Notes under the pieces: model-generated
Told to the model about the DNA's origin: nothing
Databases searched by the model: none
What the model saw: only the letters and a program-made list of their open reading frames with translations
Shown: piece by piece, positions 24,116 through 32,295 of the stretch
Numbering within the stretch: position 1 is the first letter of the stretch
Layout: each line of letters begins with the position of its first letter
Made by a program: the position numbers and the translations under genes
NCBI RefSeq assembly: GCF_036226405.1
Contig: NZ_CP108464.1
Location: 7,936,001 to 8,000,000 of the forward strand
Length of the DNA stretch: 64,000 nt
Direction: 5' to 3'
Source of the DNA: Streptomyces sp. NBC_01260
GTDB lineage: Bacteria > Actinomycetota > Actinomycetes > Streptomycetales > Streptomycetaceae

Positions 24116-25333
24116 GTGAGCAGCGAGAACGCAGACGCCGGACATGAGCACGAAGAGTCGTCCGTGTGGGATGTCGTCGTAGTCGGCGCCGGACCGGCGG
24201 GAGCCTCCGCGGCATACGCGGCGGCGGTAGCCGGCCGTCGGGTGCTGCTGCTGGAGAAGGCGGAACTGCCCCGCTACAAAACATGCGGCGGCGGCATCAT
24301 CGGGTATTCGCGTGATTCGCTGCCGCCCGGATTCGAACTTCCGTTGAGGGACCGGATTCACGCGGTCACGTTCTCGCTGAACGGCAGGCTTGCGCGGACC
24401 CGCCGCTCCAAGCGCATGCTCTTCGGGCTGATCAACCGCCCCGAGTTCGACGCGGGCCTGGTCGAGGAGGCGCAGAAGGCCGGAGCCGAACTGCGCACCG
24501 GAGCGACGGTGTCCCGGGTGGAACAGCACGGCGCCGCGGTGCCCGACCGGCGCACGGTCGCGGTCGTGCTGTCCGGCGGCGAGACCGTCCTGGCCCGTGC
24601 GGTCGTGGGCGCGGACGGCAGTGCCGGGCGGATAGGAGCGCACGTCGGGGTGAAGCTCGACCAGGTGGACCTGGGCCTGGAGGCCGAGATCCCCGTTCCG
24701 CAGACGGTCGCGGAGGACTGGGCCGGCCGGGTCCTGATCGACTGGGGCCCCATGCCGGGGAGTTACGGCTGGGTCTTCCCCAAGGGCGACACCCTGACGG
24801 TCGGCGTGATCTCGGCGCGCGGCGACGGTGGTGGTACCAAGCGGTACCTGGAGGACTTCGTCGCGCGGCTCGGTCTGGCCGGCTTCGAACCGAAGATCTC
24901 CTCCGGCCATCTGACGCGCTGCCGCAGCGACGACTCGCCGCTGTCGCGCGGCCGGGTGCTCGTGTGCGGTGACGCGGCCGGTCTGCTGGAGCCGTGGACC
25001 CGCGAGGGCATCTCGTTCGCGCTGCGTTCGGGGCGGCTCGCCGGTGAGTGGGCGGTCCGGGTCGCGGAGTCGCACGACGCGGTGGACGCCCGCCGTCAGG
25101 CGCTCAACTACGCCTTCGCCATCAAGGCCGGGCTGGGCGTCGAGATGAGCGTGGGGCGGCGGATGCTGAAGCTCTTCGAGCGCCGTCCGGGTGTGCTGCA
25201 CGCGGTGCTGACGGGATTCCGTCCGGCGTGGAACGCGTTCGCGGGGATCACCCGGGGAACGACTTCGCTGGCCGAGCTGGTCCGTTCGCATCCGCTGGCG
25301 CAGCGGGCTCTGTCCACGATGGACCGCAAGTAA
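24116..25333 (+). CDS. Geranylgeranyl-reductase-family FAD-dependent oxidoreductase
   Basis: 405 residues from the GTG at 24116; an alternative GTG at 24071 with AGGA 4 bases upstream would add 15 residues. FAD-binding signatures are VVVVGAGPAGASAAYAAA at the start, the KTCGGGI block characteristic of prenyl reductases and GRVLVCGDAAGLLEPWTREG near residue 280. Family members saturate double bonds of isoprenoid chains, for example of menaquinone or archaeal-type lipids; in Streptomyces the likely target is menaquinone. The protein should be cytoplasmic or membrane-attached. Conserved chromosomal context and no sign of damage. Confidence 0.87.
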   Translation: MSSENADAGHEHEESSVWDVVVVGAGPAGASAAYAAAVAGRRVLLLEKAELPRYKTCGGGIIGYSRDSLPPGFELPLRDRIHAVTFSLNGRLARTRRSKRMLFGLINRPEFDAGLVEEAQKAGAELRTGATVSRVEQHGAAVPDRRTVAVVLSGGETVLARAVVGADGSAGRIGAHVGVKLDQVDLGLEAEIPVPQTVAEDWAGRVLIDWGPMPGSYGWVFPKGDTLTVGVISARGDGGGTKRYLEDFVARLGLAGFEPKISSGHLTRCRSDDSPLSRGRVLVCGDAAGLLEPWTREGISFALRSGRLAGEWAVRVAESHDAVDARRQALNYAFAIKAGLGVEMSVGRRMLKLFERRPGVLHAVLTGFRPAWNAFAGITRGTTSLAELVRSHPLAQRALSTMDRK

Positions 25334-25365
25334 CGACCGCCGCTCCTCGCGGGTACGGCAGCGAT

Positions 25366-25399
25366 TCGGCCGGATCGGGCAGTCGCCGGGTCCGGCCGA
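25366..25399. terminator. Likely bidirectional terminator
   Basis: Arms TCGGCCGGA (25366-25374) and TCCGGCCGA (25391-25399) with a 16-base loop, between the convergent ends of the flavoprotein gene and the deazaflavin-oxidoreductase gene. Confidence 0.6.
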
Positions 25400-25434
25400 G
25401 GCGGTGCGGGGGGAGGGCCGTCAAGGCCGGCTGT

Positions 25435-25887
25435 TCAGTCCTCGACGGTGATCCGGAAGACGGGGTGGTCGGGGCAGGCCGCGAGGAGTTCGGCGTCCGT
25501 GGACTTGGCCGTGATGCCCTTGAAGTACTGGTTGACCTCCCAGCCCCAGCGCTTCAGGTAGGCGCGGACGACGATCACCTTGTGCGCGTCGTCCGCGATC
25601 TCCACGGCGGTGAAGGCGCGGTTGCTGCGGCCCTTGCGCAGTTCGCCGCCGCCCGCGGCCCGCATGTTGCGCACCCACTGCGAGTGGCCACGGGCCGAGA
25701 CCAGGTACTGCGCGCCCTCGTGGGTGTGGGGGTTTACGGGGATGCGCTGCATCTGACCGCTCTTGCGTCCGCGGACCGACAGCTCCTGTGTGCCGAGCAG
25801 GCTGATGCCGTGCCGGGCGAGCCTGCCGACGAAGCTGTTCAGGCGGACGGTGAGCGGGCTTCCCTGAAGGTAGTAAGCCTGCGACAT
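25435..25887 (-). CDS. Deazaflavin-dependent (F420-type) nitroreductase-family oxidoreductase
   Basis: 150 residues. Small split-barrel protein of the Ddn type, expected to use coenzyme F420. Typical blocks are LLGTQELSVRGRKSGQMQRIPV, where R-G-R-K-S-G contacts the cofactor, YLVSARGHSQWVRNMRAAGG and VIVVRAYLKRWGWEV. Start at ATG 25887 with a GGGGG run upstream. It is divergent from the TetR gene at 26016, and repeated inverted motifs lie between them, so it is probably the regulator's target; a detoxifying or drug-modifying role would be in keeping with both. Confidence 0.87.
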   Translation of the reverse strand: MSQAYYLQGSPLTVRLNSFVGRLARHGISLLGTQELSVRGRKSGQMQRIPVNPHTHEGAQYLVSARGHSQWVRNMRAAGGGELRKGRSNRAFTAVEIADDAHKVIVVRAYLKRWGWEVNQYFKGITAKSTDAELLAACPDHPVFRITVED

Positions 25888-25906
25888 GATGACCCCCACT
25901 GCTTGG

Positions 25907-25973
25907 GAGAGCGGTGCTCTCGCTTGAGATCAGTGTGCACGAGATTGGCGCTCGAAAGCAAGAGCATTGCTCT
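25907..25973. promoter_or_regulatory. Repeated inverted motifs, probable TetR operators
   Basis: GAGAGC-GGT-GCTCTC at 25907-25921 and AGAGCA-T-TGCTCT at 25961-25973 share the half-site AGAGC; a further TTGCTCTCGT half-site lies near 25984. They sit in the 128-base gap between the oxidoreductase and the TetR gene, so one regulator could control both promoters. Confidence 0.65.
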
Positions 25974-26015
25974 CGTTGTTGGTCGTTGCTCTCGTCGCAT
26001 GGCAGACTGCGGCCC

Positions 26016-26765
26016 ATGAGCACTGTCCGAGGAGCCAGGGAACGGGCCCGTATCGAGGTCACCGCCGCCATCAAGGACGAGGCGCGCAGGCAGCTCGCGG
26101 CCGAGGGGGCGGCGAAGCTCTCGCTGCGCGCGGTGGCGCGCGAGCTCGGCATGGTCTCCTCCGCCCTCTACCGCTATTTCCCCAGCCGCGACGAACTGCT
26201 CACGGCCCTGATCGTCGATGCGTACGACTCAGTGGGGGAGGCCGCCGAGAGCGCCCACCGGACGGCCGATCCGGGCCCTTCCACTCCCGCCGCCCATCTG
26301 GCCCGCTGGGTCGCGGTCGCCTGTGCCGTACGCAGCTGGGCGCTGGAGCACCCCCATGAGTACGCCCTGATCTACGGTTCGCCGGTGCCCGGTTACACGG
26401 CGCCGCAGGCCACCATCGGCCCCGCGTCGCGCGTCGGCCGCGTCCTCATCGCCGTTGTGGAGGACGCTCATCGCGAGGCGGGGCTCGCGCTGCCGCCGCT
26501 GGGCGAGGAACTGCGTCCCGAGGCCGAGAGGCTCGCCGCCGACCTGGCCCTCGAACTGCCCCCCGCGGTCGCCGTATCGATCGTCGCCGCCTGGTCTCAG
26601 CTGTTCGGGCTGCTGTCGTTCGAGATCTTCGGCCAGTTCAACCGGCTTGTGGAGGACAGGGACATCTTCTTCCGCCATGCCGTCGAGGAGCTGGCCCGCA
26701 CGGTCGGGCTGCTCGGCACCGCAGGCCGCGGCGGAACCGGCACGGCGGGCCGGGCGCGGCGCTGA
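26016..26765 (+). CDS. TetR-family transcriptional regulator
   Basis: 249 residues. N-terminal helix-turn-helix with LSLRAVARELGMVSSALYRYF at about 35-55, followed by PSRDELLTALIVDAYDSVGE and a WHG-domain-like C-terminal part (HPHEYALIYGSPVPGY) that should bind a small molecule. ATG at 26016. Probably represses itself and the divergent deazaflavin oxidoreductase through the AGAGC-type repeats at 25907-25973. The last approximately 20 residues are Gly/Arg-rich and unstructured. Confidence 0.87.
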   Translation: MSTVRGARERARIEVTAAIKDEARRQLAAEGAAKLSLRAVARELGMVSSALYRYFPSRDELLTALIVDAYDSVGEAAESAHRTADPGPSTPAAHLARWVAVACAVRSWALEHPHEYALIYGSPVPGYTAPQATIGPASRVGRVLIAVVEDAHREAGLALPPLGEELRPEAERLAADLALELPPAVAVSIVAAWSQLFGLLSFEIFGQFNRLVEDRDIFFRHAVEELARTVGLLGTAGRGGTGTAGRARR

Positions 26766-26975
26766 GAACGCCTGATCCGCGGGCGCGCCTGCTTCCGGGC
26801 ACCTGATCCCGGGCGCACCTGATCCAGGGCGTCCGCCGGGCCGGCCGCCCTGGCCATCCTCTTACCGGGCTTCCGCGCCCCCGCCTTCCCCGTTCGCCGT
26901 ACTCCACAGGGAGTACGGGTGATCACCACGCCCGGCGGACGCCCGCGCGGTGGTCCGCGGTCTAGCGTGGCCGGC

Positions 26976-28325
26976 ATGGAAGAGCAGCGCTCACAGGCAA
27001 GCGGCGGTCCCCCTGGTACCCAGGGCGGACCGCAGCGGCGACGGCCCTGGGCGTACGGGGAACCGGACGGCAGGATGGCAGGCTCGCACGGATCGGGTTC
27101 GCACTGGAGTCAGGGCGAGCCGCCGCGCTGGCTGACCGGAGTGCGGGGGCGGTCCTCCGCCCGTCTGCCCTGGCTGTCGACTCTGCTGCTCGGCGTCGTC
27201 GTCATGGTGGGATCGAGTATCGCGGCCCACGGCCAGCTCGGGGAGAAGGCCCCGCTGGACCTCTTCGCCCGGCTTCTGCTCCTCGTCTCCGTGGCTGTGC
27301 TGCTGCTGCGCCACCGGCACCCCATCGTGGCCGTCTTCGTGAGTTCGGCCGCGGCGATGGTGTATCTCGGTGCCGGTTACCCGTTCGGACCGGTCTTCCT
27401 GGCCGTCGCCGTGGGCTGCTTCAGTGCCGTCGTCGCCGGACACCGCAGGGCCGCGTGGTCGGCGGTCGGCATGGTGTGGCTGGGGCATCTGCTGGTCGCC
27501 CACTGGCTCTACCGCTGGCTGCCTCCCTCCGGCGACGCGGCCCCGCCCTGGGGGCAGGAAGTGGGGGTCGCCGCCTGGGTGGTGGCCATCGTCGCCGCCG
27601 CGGAGTTCGTCCGGGTACGCCGCGAGCAGTGGGCCGCCCAGCGGATGGAACGGGCGGCCGCGGAGAAGCGCCGGGCCGATGAGGAGCGCCTGCGGATGGC
27701 GCGGGAGCTCCACGACGTCCTCGCGCACAGCATCTCCGTCATCAACGTCCAGGCCGGGGTCGGCCTCGCCCTGCTCGACTCCGATCCCGAACAGGCCCGC
27801 ACGGCGCTCACCACCATCAAGGCCGCCAGCAAGGAGGCGCTCGGCGAGGTCAGACAGGTCCTCGACACGCTTCGTACCCCCGGGGACGCGCCCAGGGCGC
27901 CGGCGCCCGGACTCGACCGGCTGCCCGAACTGGTGGAGCAGGCCGCGAGCACCGGCCTGACCGTCACCGTCACGACCGACGGCGCACGCGGCGCGGTGCC
28001 GCCGGGTGCGGACCTGGCCGCGTTCCGGATCGTGCAGGAGGCGTTGACCAATGTGGTGCGGCACTCCGGTTCGCGTACCGCGGAGGTCGGAATCGGTTAC
28101 GAGCCCGGCCGCATCCGGCTCCGTATCGACGACCGGGGACCGGCCACCGGCACGGACGCAGGGGGCAGCGGCAACGGACTGGCGGGGATGCGGGAGCGGG
28201 CCGGGGCACTGGGTGGCACGATCGAGGCGGGGACCCGCTCCGACGGCGGCTTCCGGGTCCGTGCCGAACTCCCGCTGCCGGCCGGCGGAACCGACGGGGC
28301 GCCGCACCAGAAGGAGACACCGTGA
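26976..28325 (+). CDS. Sensor histidine kinase of a NarL-type two-component system
   Basis: 449 residues. A Gly/Pro/Ser-rich N-terminus of about 60 residues is followed by four to five membrane helices (about 65-215), then the HisKA_3 dimerisation domain with the phospho-acceptor His246 in ARELHDVLAHSISV, and a HATPase domain with IVQEALTNVVRHSG (N box), RIDDRG and GNGLAGMRERAGALGG (G boxes). It should sense an unknown signal in or near the membrane. Its stop overlaps the response regulator start (GTGA). An inverted repeat, arms 26899-26905 and 26910-26916, lies about 60 bases upstream and may be part of the promoter. Confidence 0.9.
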   Translation: MEEQRSQASGGPPGTQGGPQRRRPWAYGEPDGRMAGSHGSGSHWSQGEPPRWLTGVRGRSSARLPWLSTLLLGVVVMVGSSIAAHGQLGEKAPLDLFARLLLLVSVAVLLLRHRHPIVAVFVSSAAAMVYLGAGYPFGPVFLAVAVGCFSAVVAGHRRAAWSAVGMVWLGHLLVAHWLYRWLPPSGDAAPPWGQEVGVAAWVVAIVAAAEFVRVRREQWAAQRMERAAAEKRRADEERLRMARELHDVLAHSISVINVQAGVGLALLDSDPEQARTALTTIKAASKEALGEVRQVLDTLRTPGDAPRAPAPGLDRLPELVEQAASTGLTVTVTTDGARGAVPPGADLAAFRIVQEALTNVVRHSGSRTAEVGIGYEPGRIRLRIDDRGPATGTDAGGSGNGLAGMRERAGALGGTIEAGTRSDGGFRVRAELPLPAGGTDGAPHQKETP

Positions 28326-28987
28326 TTCGCGTACTGCTCGCCGATGACCAGTTGCTGGTCCGGGCGGGATTCCGGGCGCTCCTGGACGCCCAGCCGGACA
28401 TCGAGGTGGCGGGCGAGGCGGCCGACGGCGGGGAGGCCGTCCGCCTGGTGCGCGAACTGCGGCCGGACACCGTACTGATGGACATCCGGATGCCGCATCT
28501 CGACGGCCTCGCAGCGACCCGCGCCATCACCGAGGACCCCGCGCTGAACGAGGTGAAGGTGGTCATGCTCACCACCTTCGAACTCGACGAGTACGTCTTC
28601 GAGGCGATCCGTTCCGGAGCCTCCGGTTTCCTGGTGAAGGACACCGAACCGGAAGAGCTGCTGCGGGCCGTCCGGGCGGTGGTCGCCGGTGACGCGCTGC
28701 TGTCCCCGGGCGTCACCCGCCGGCTGATCGCCGAGTTCGCGGCCCGCTCCAAGGAACCCGCGGCGGCGACGGGCCTGAGCGAACTGACGGAACGGGAACG
28801 GGAAGTGATGGCCCTGGTCGGCATAGGGCTCTCCAACGAGGAGATCGCCCGCCGGCTCGTTGTCAGCCCACTCACGGCCAAGACCCATGTGAGCCGCACC
28901 ATGGTGAAGCTCCGCGTCCGCGACCGAGCCCAACTGGTCGTGCTCGCCTACGAGTCGGGACTCGTCCGCCCAGGGTGGCTGGGCTGA
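28322..28987 (+). CDS. LuxR/NarL-family response regulator
   Basis: 221 residues, GTG start inside the kinase gene's stop region. Receiver domain with the acidic pair LLADDQ, phospho-acceptor Asp54 in TVLMDIRMP, the conserved threonine in MLTTF and lysine in FLVKDT. The C-terminal helix-turn-helix is LTEREREVMALVGIGLSNEE plus LTAKTHVSRTMVKLR. It forms a cognate pair with the kinase before it; the target genes cannot be read from the sequence. A strong hairpin follows at 29053. Confidence 0.92.
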   Translation: MIRVLLADDQLLVRAGFRALLDAQPDIEVAGEAADGGEAVRLVRELRPDTVLMDIRMPHLDGLAATRAITEDPALNEVKVVMLTTFELDEYVFEAIRSGASGFLVKDTEPEELLRAVRAVVAGDALLSPGVTRRLIAEFAARSKEPAAATGLSELTEREREVMALVGIGLSNEEIARRLVVSPLTAKTHVSRTMVKLRVRDRAQLVVLAYESGLVRPGWLG

Positions 28988-29052
28988 ACCGGCGGTACCG
29001 GACCACCCGCCGACCCAGCCTTGGCGCCGCGGCGGCCGGACCGCGCAGCACG

Positions 29053-29087
29053 TCCCCGACGCGCCCCATGGCCCCCCGCGTCGGGGA
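29053..29087 (+). terminator. Hairpin ending the two-component operon
   Basis: Arms TCCCCGACGCG (29053-29063) and CGCGTCGGGGA (29077-29087), 13-base loop, 66 bases after the response regulator stop and before the convergent Nudix gene's end. Confidence 0.72.
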
Positions 29088-29126
29088 GAGGTGGTGCATC
29101 CCACGGCACCGCGAGGCGCCGGACCG

Positions 29127-29633
29127 TCAGTGGTGCCAGGGCAGCCGGACCGGCTCGGCGGGGATGCGCCCGGCGATGAGTTCGGCGGTCAGCTCCACGA
29201 GACCGAGGGGATGGACGGTGTCGTCGGAGGCGGCGAGCTCATCCAGCGCCCACCACCGGTGCCCCGCGTGGTGGGCGCGCTCGTGCGCCTCCTGCCCGCT
29301 GATATCGACGTGGTGGGACGTGACCCGGTGGTGAAAGAAGTTGTCCTGGAACATACCCTCGGCCCAGCCGAGGTCCGCATACCCGGAGGTCTCCGCGACC
29401 TTCGGCCCGAGGTCCTTCACGTCGACGGACAGCCCCGTCTCCTCACGCAGTTCCCGGGCTGCGGCCTCGGCCAGGCTCTCGCCCTCTTCCACGCCCCCGC
29501 CGGGGGTGCACCAGCTGTGGTCGCTCCCCGGGTCGGCCGGATCGGCATGGGACTTCAGCAGGAGCACCGGGTCCGTGTCGTCGACCAGCACCACACGGGC
29601 GGAGCGGCGGCAGTAGCCTTCTTGATCAGACAT
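29127..29633 (-). CDS. Nudix hydrolase
   Basis: 168 residues. Complete Nudix box GGGVEEGESLAEAAARELRE followed by ETGL, preceded by the ARVVLVDDTDPVLLL strand and followed by FFHHRV and RWWALDEL, the normal layout of a cytoplasmic nucleotide-diphosphatase of this family. ATG at 29633 (MSDQEGYCRRSARVVLVD); only a weak ribosome binding site. Substrate cannot be predicted. It converges with the two-component operon. Confidence 0.88.
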   Translation of the reverse strand: MSDQEGYCRRSARVVLVDDTDPVLLLKSHADPADPGSDHSWCTPGGGVEEGESLAEAAARELREETGLSVDVKDLGPKVAETSGYADLGWAEGMFQDNFFHHRVTSHHVDISGQEAHERAHHAGHRWWALDELAASDDTVHPLGLVELTAELIAGRIPAEPVRLPWHH

Positions 29634-29700
29634 TCCGGCAGGGTAGCCGGGACGGCGCGCGTGCGCCGCCGCGATATCCCGGCCCCTGACGCGGAGCAGG

Positions 29701-29722
29701 GCCCCCGTCCGCCGAAGGGGGC
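29701..29722 (-). terminator. Short GC hairpin after the MDMPI gene
   Basis: Arms GCCCCC (29701-29706) and GGGGGC (29717-29722), 10-base loop, 7 bases beyond the minus-strand stop at 29729. Confidence 0.55.
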
Positions 29723-29728
29723 GTCGGC

Positions 29729-30484
29729 TCAGGCCCAGGTGACCGCGGAGTTCTCGCGCCACAGCCGGGCGAGATCAGGGTCGCCGGTCACGGTGAGGGC
29801 GGTGAGCGGAAGCCGGTTCCAGAGCGAGAGACAGAGCTCCTGGGCCGTGGCGCTCAACTCGCAGTCCGTGGCCCGGTCCGCGGGCACCCCGGTCTCGCGC
29901 ACGGTCCGCGGCGGCTGCGCCGAGAGCCGTACGGTCCACACCGTGCCGGTGTCCGTGGCCCGCACCCGCAGCGTGCGGGGCACCTCGGTGCGCATCCTGC
30001 TCTTCGGACGGGTGTGGAACCCGCGGAGCAGTTCATCGACGCCGTCCACGGCGTGAGGGGCCGCCACGGGCGACAGCGCGCCGCCGCGTGCGGACTCCGC
30101 GTCGACCCGGTGGATCGTGGTCTCGTGCGCCTGCCGCCGCGCCCAGAAGGCGAGCGGCGACGGCGCGGCGAAGAAGGTCCAGCACTTCACGTCCGGCGAT
30201 GCGCCGGCCAGGGTGTCCACCAGTCGGCGGTGCCCCTCGCGAAACCGGTCGAGCAGCTCGGGCCCGTCCAGGTCGGGCTCCCCGGCGTCGGGGACGTACG
30301 AGGTGTGTCCCTCGGCGACGAAGGCGGCCGCCCAGGTGTGGACCATCGCGGTGTGCCGGAGCAGATCCCGCACCTGCCAGCTCGGGCACGTCGGCACGGG
30401 AGCCCCGGTTCCGGCCTCCTGTGCGGCTTCGGCCAGCAAGCGGCCCTCGGCGGCCAGGGTGTTGATGTGCTCCGCGATCTCCAT
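29729..30484 (-). CDS. Maleylpyruvate-isomerase-family (DinB/MDMPI) protein
   Basis: 251 residues. N-terminal four-helix DinB-like domain typical of mycothiol-dependent maleylpyruvate isomerases: PTCPSWQVRDLLRHTAMVH, with the metal-site histidine, and RRQAHETTIHRVDAE with the second histidine pair. The C-terminal part (LSLWNRLPL) is the usual MDMPI C domain. Members are thought to be mycothiol-linked transferases or isomerases; the exact reaction is unknown. ATG at 30484. The SCO4225-type gene lies 20 bases upstream on the same strand, so they are likely co-transcribed. Confidence 0.85.
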   Translation of the reverse strand: MEIAEHINTLAAEGRLLAEAAQEAGTGAPVPTCPSWQVRDLLRHTAMVHTWAAAFVAEGHTSYVPDAGEPDLDGPELLDRFREGHRRLVDTLAGASPDVKCWTFFAAPSPLAFWARRQAHETTIHRVDAESARGGALSPVAAPHAVDGVDELLRGFHTRPKSRMRTEVPRTLRVRATDTGTVWTVRLSAQPPRTVRETGVPADRATDCELSATAQELCLSLWNRLPLTALTVTGDPDLARLWRENSAVTWA

Positions 30485-30504
30485 GGCAGGGATTGTGCCA
30501 GTGC

Positions 30505-30876
30505 TCAGGCGCCCTTGGGGTGGGCGGAATGCGTCCGGCCGGCACCGCCGCGCAGCAGGCGTACGAACCAGCCGAGGACGAACGACTGCACCAGCACGGA
30601 CACGACCAGGGCCAGGTACAGGTACCAGTCGGGCCCGGCCGCCTCCGCTCCCCACGTCGAACTGCCGAGAAGGAAGACGAAAACGGTGGGCGCCGCCAGG
30701 AAGAAGAGCCAGACCCCGGCGAACGAGCCGTCCTCGTGGGAGACGAACAGGGTGTCCACGGTGACGAACACGGCGGTGGCCGCCACTACTCCCAGATAGA
30801 TCAGTGAGGCGGCGTTGCCGAAGGTCAGGCGTGCGACTGCGCGAAGGTGCTGCTTGGTCGTGACCGGCTTGTTCAT
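30505..30876 (-). CDS. SCO4225-type small membrane protein
   Basis: 123 residues with three membrane helices: LTFGNAASLIYLGVVAATAV, VWLFFLAAPTVFVFLLG and WYLYLALVVSVLVQSFVLGW, a layout and sequence I associate with the Streptomyces SCO4225 family. ATG at 30876 follows GGGGAG at good distance. Function unknown. It precedes the MDMPI gene by 20 bases. Confidence 0.75.
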   Translation of the reverse strand: MNKPVTTKQHLRAVARLTFGNAASLIYLGVVAATAVFVTVDTLFVSHEDGSFAGVWLFFLAAPTVFVFLLGSSTWGAEAAGPDWYLYLALVVSVLVQSFVLGWFVRLLRGGAGRTHSAHPKGA

Positions 30877-30955
30877 CGTTGCTCCCCGTTGGTGGCTGAC
30901 CTCTCCATGGTGCGTTCGGGGAATCGTTTCTGCCTGAGTACGGCTACTCACTTGC

Positions 30956-32173
30956 TCAGGTGTGCGCCACATTGCGGGCGCCGTACCCCAGCGCCGCCGC
31001 CGCTGCCGCCAGCAGGGCCACCGTGGTGAGAGCAGCCGGCAGCGAGAACCAGTCGGTCAGGAAGCCGATCGCGGGCGGTCCGAGCAGCATTCCGCCGTAA
31101 CCGAGCGTAGAGGCCGCGGCCACTCCGCCGGGGCCCGCCAGCTCGCCGGCCCTGCTGATCGCCACCGGGAAGATATTGGCCAGGCCGAGCCCGGTGACGG
31201 CGAAGCCGAGGAGCGCGAGCCAGGTGGTCGGGGCGAGCGAGCCGAGCAGCATGCCTGCCGCCGCGGTGCCGCCGCCCGCGACCAGGGTCCGGGTCTGGCC
31301 GAGCTGTTCGAGCAGTGCCGTGCCAGTGAGCCGGCCCGCCGTCATGGCCAGGGCGAACAGTGAGTAACCGGCCGCCGCGACCCCGGGGTGGGCGTGCAGG
31401 TCCTGTTCCAGGTGGAGTGCGCCCCAGTCGGCCAGAGCGCCCTCACCGTACGCCGTGCAGAGCGCGATCATGCCGAACAGCAGCACCACGCGGCGTGCCC
31501 GTCCGTCCAGGCGCTTGGGGCGCTCGCCGCTCGCGGCCGCCTCCGTCGCAGGCTTCGCAACGGTGTGCCGCAGCAGCACCGGGCCCGCGACGGCGGTCAC
31601 GAGCAGTCCGAATCCGGTCAGGACGAGGAGATGGGTCGAGGGCGGGAGCCCGCCGGCGACCAGTCCGCCGAGCCCGGCACCGATCATGCCGCCGAGGCTG
31701 AAAGCGGCGTGGAAACCGGGCATCACGGGGCGCCGCAGGGCGGCGACGAGATCCACTGCCGCACTGTTCATCGCCACGTTCATCCCGCCGTACGCGGCGC
31801 CGAACACCAGCAGCACCAGGCCGAGCGAGAGTGCCGAATGGGTCTGTGCGGGCAGCGCGATGCTGAGCGAGAGCAGGACTCCGCACACCACGGTCACCGC
31901 GTGGCTGCCGAAGCGGTTGCAGAGCCTGCCGGTGAGCATCATGGTGATCACGGCACCGGCGGATACGCCGAGGAGTGCGAGGCCGAGGGTGGCGGCCGAG
32001 GCGCCGGTCTGCTGCTTGATGGCCGGGATGCGGACCACCCAGCCGGCGAAGAGGAACCCGTCGAGGGCGAAGAACACGGTCAGCGCGGTACGGAGACGGG
32101 AGGACGAGGGTGTGGCGGGGTTGCCGCCCGGTCCCCCCGGCAGTGCCGTCCGCAGTTTGTTTAGTTGCGGCAC
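30956..32173 (-). CDS. MFS transporter
   Basis: 405 residues with about 12 membrane helices. Features are LDGFLFAGWVVRIPAIKQQT, GRLCNRFGSHAV (the loop 2-3 motif) and GFHAAFSLGGMIGAGLGG, characteristic of the sugar/drug MFS proteins related to YbjJ. The GTG at 32173 starts VPQLNKLRTALPGG; an inverted repeat covers this start (32154-32178). The gene is divergent from a ROK regulator, a pairing often used for sugar uptake, so the substrate may be a sugar or glycoside, but this is inference. Confidence 0.82.
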   Translation of the reverse strand: MPQLNKLRTALPGGPGGNPATPSSSRLRTALTVFFALDGFLFAGWVVRIPAIKQQTGASAATLGLALLGVSAGAVITMMLTGRLCNRFGSHAVTVVCGVLLSLSIALPAQTHSALSLGLVLLVFGAAYGGMNVAMNSAAVDLVAALRRPVMPGFHAAFSLGGMIGAGLGGLVAGGLPPSTHLLVLTGFGLLVTAVAGPVLLRHTVAKPATEAAASGERPKRLDGRARRVVLLFGMIALCTAYGEGALADWGALHLEQDLHAHPGVAAAGYSLFALAMTAGRLTGTALLEQLGQTRTLVAGGGTAAAGMLLGSLAPTTWLALLGFAVTGLGLANIFPVAISRAGELAGPGGVAAASTLGYGGMLLGPPAIGFLTDWFSLPAALTTVALLAAAAAALGYGARNVAHT

Positions 32174-32178
32174 AAACT
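32154..32178. promoter_or_regulatory. Inverted repeat over the MFS start, probable ROK operator
   Basis: AGTTTGT (32154-32160) and ACAAACT (32172-32178) are exact complements 11 bases apart and are AT-rich in a GC-rich region. The repeat covers the MFS start codon and its first codons, 118 bases from the ROK regulator's ATG, and is well placed for repression of a leaderless or near-leaderless transcript. Confidence 0.6.
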
Positions 32179-32295
32179 CAGCATAGAGGCCTGCGGACAA
32201 CGGGCGCAAGGTGGCCGACGGCCGGGGCCGCGCAAGGGGGGAACCCGGCCACCACGGCGTCGGCAACACCTCCGGATCATGGGAGACTCGCCCCC

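Noticed and set aside
22568..25291. Extension of the M20 peptidase to 907 residues at its N-terminus
   Set aside because: The extra part opposes the flavoprotein gene and lacks peptidase features; ATG 23932 has a good ribosome binding site.
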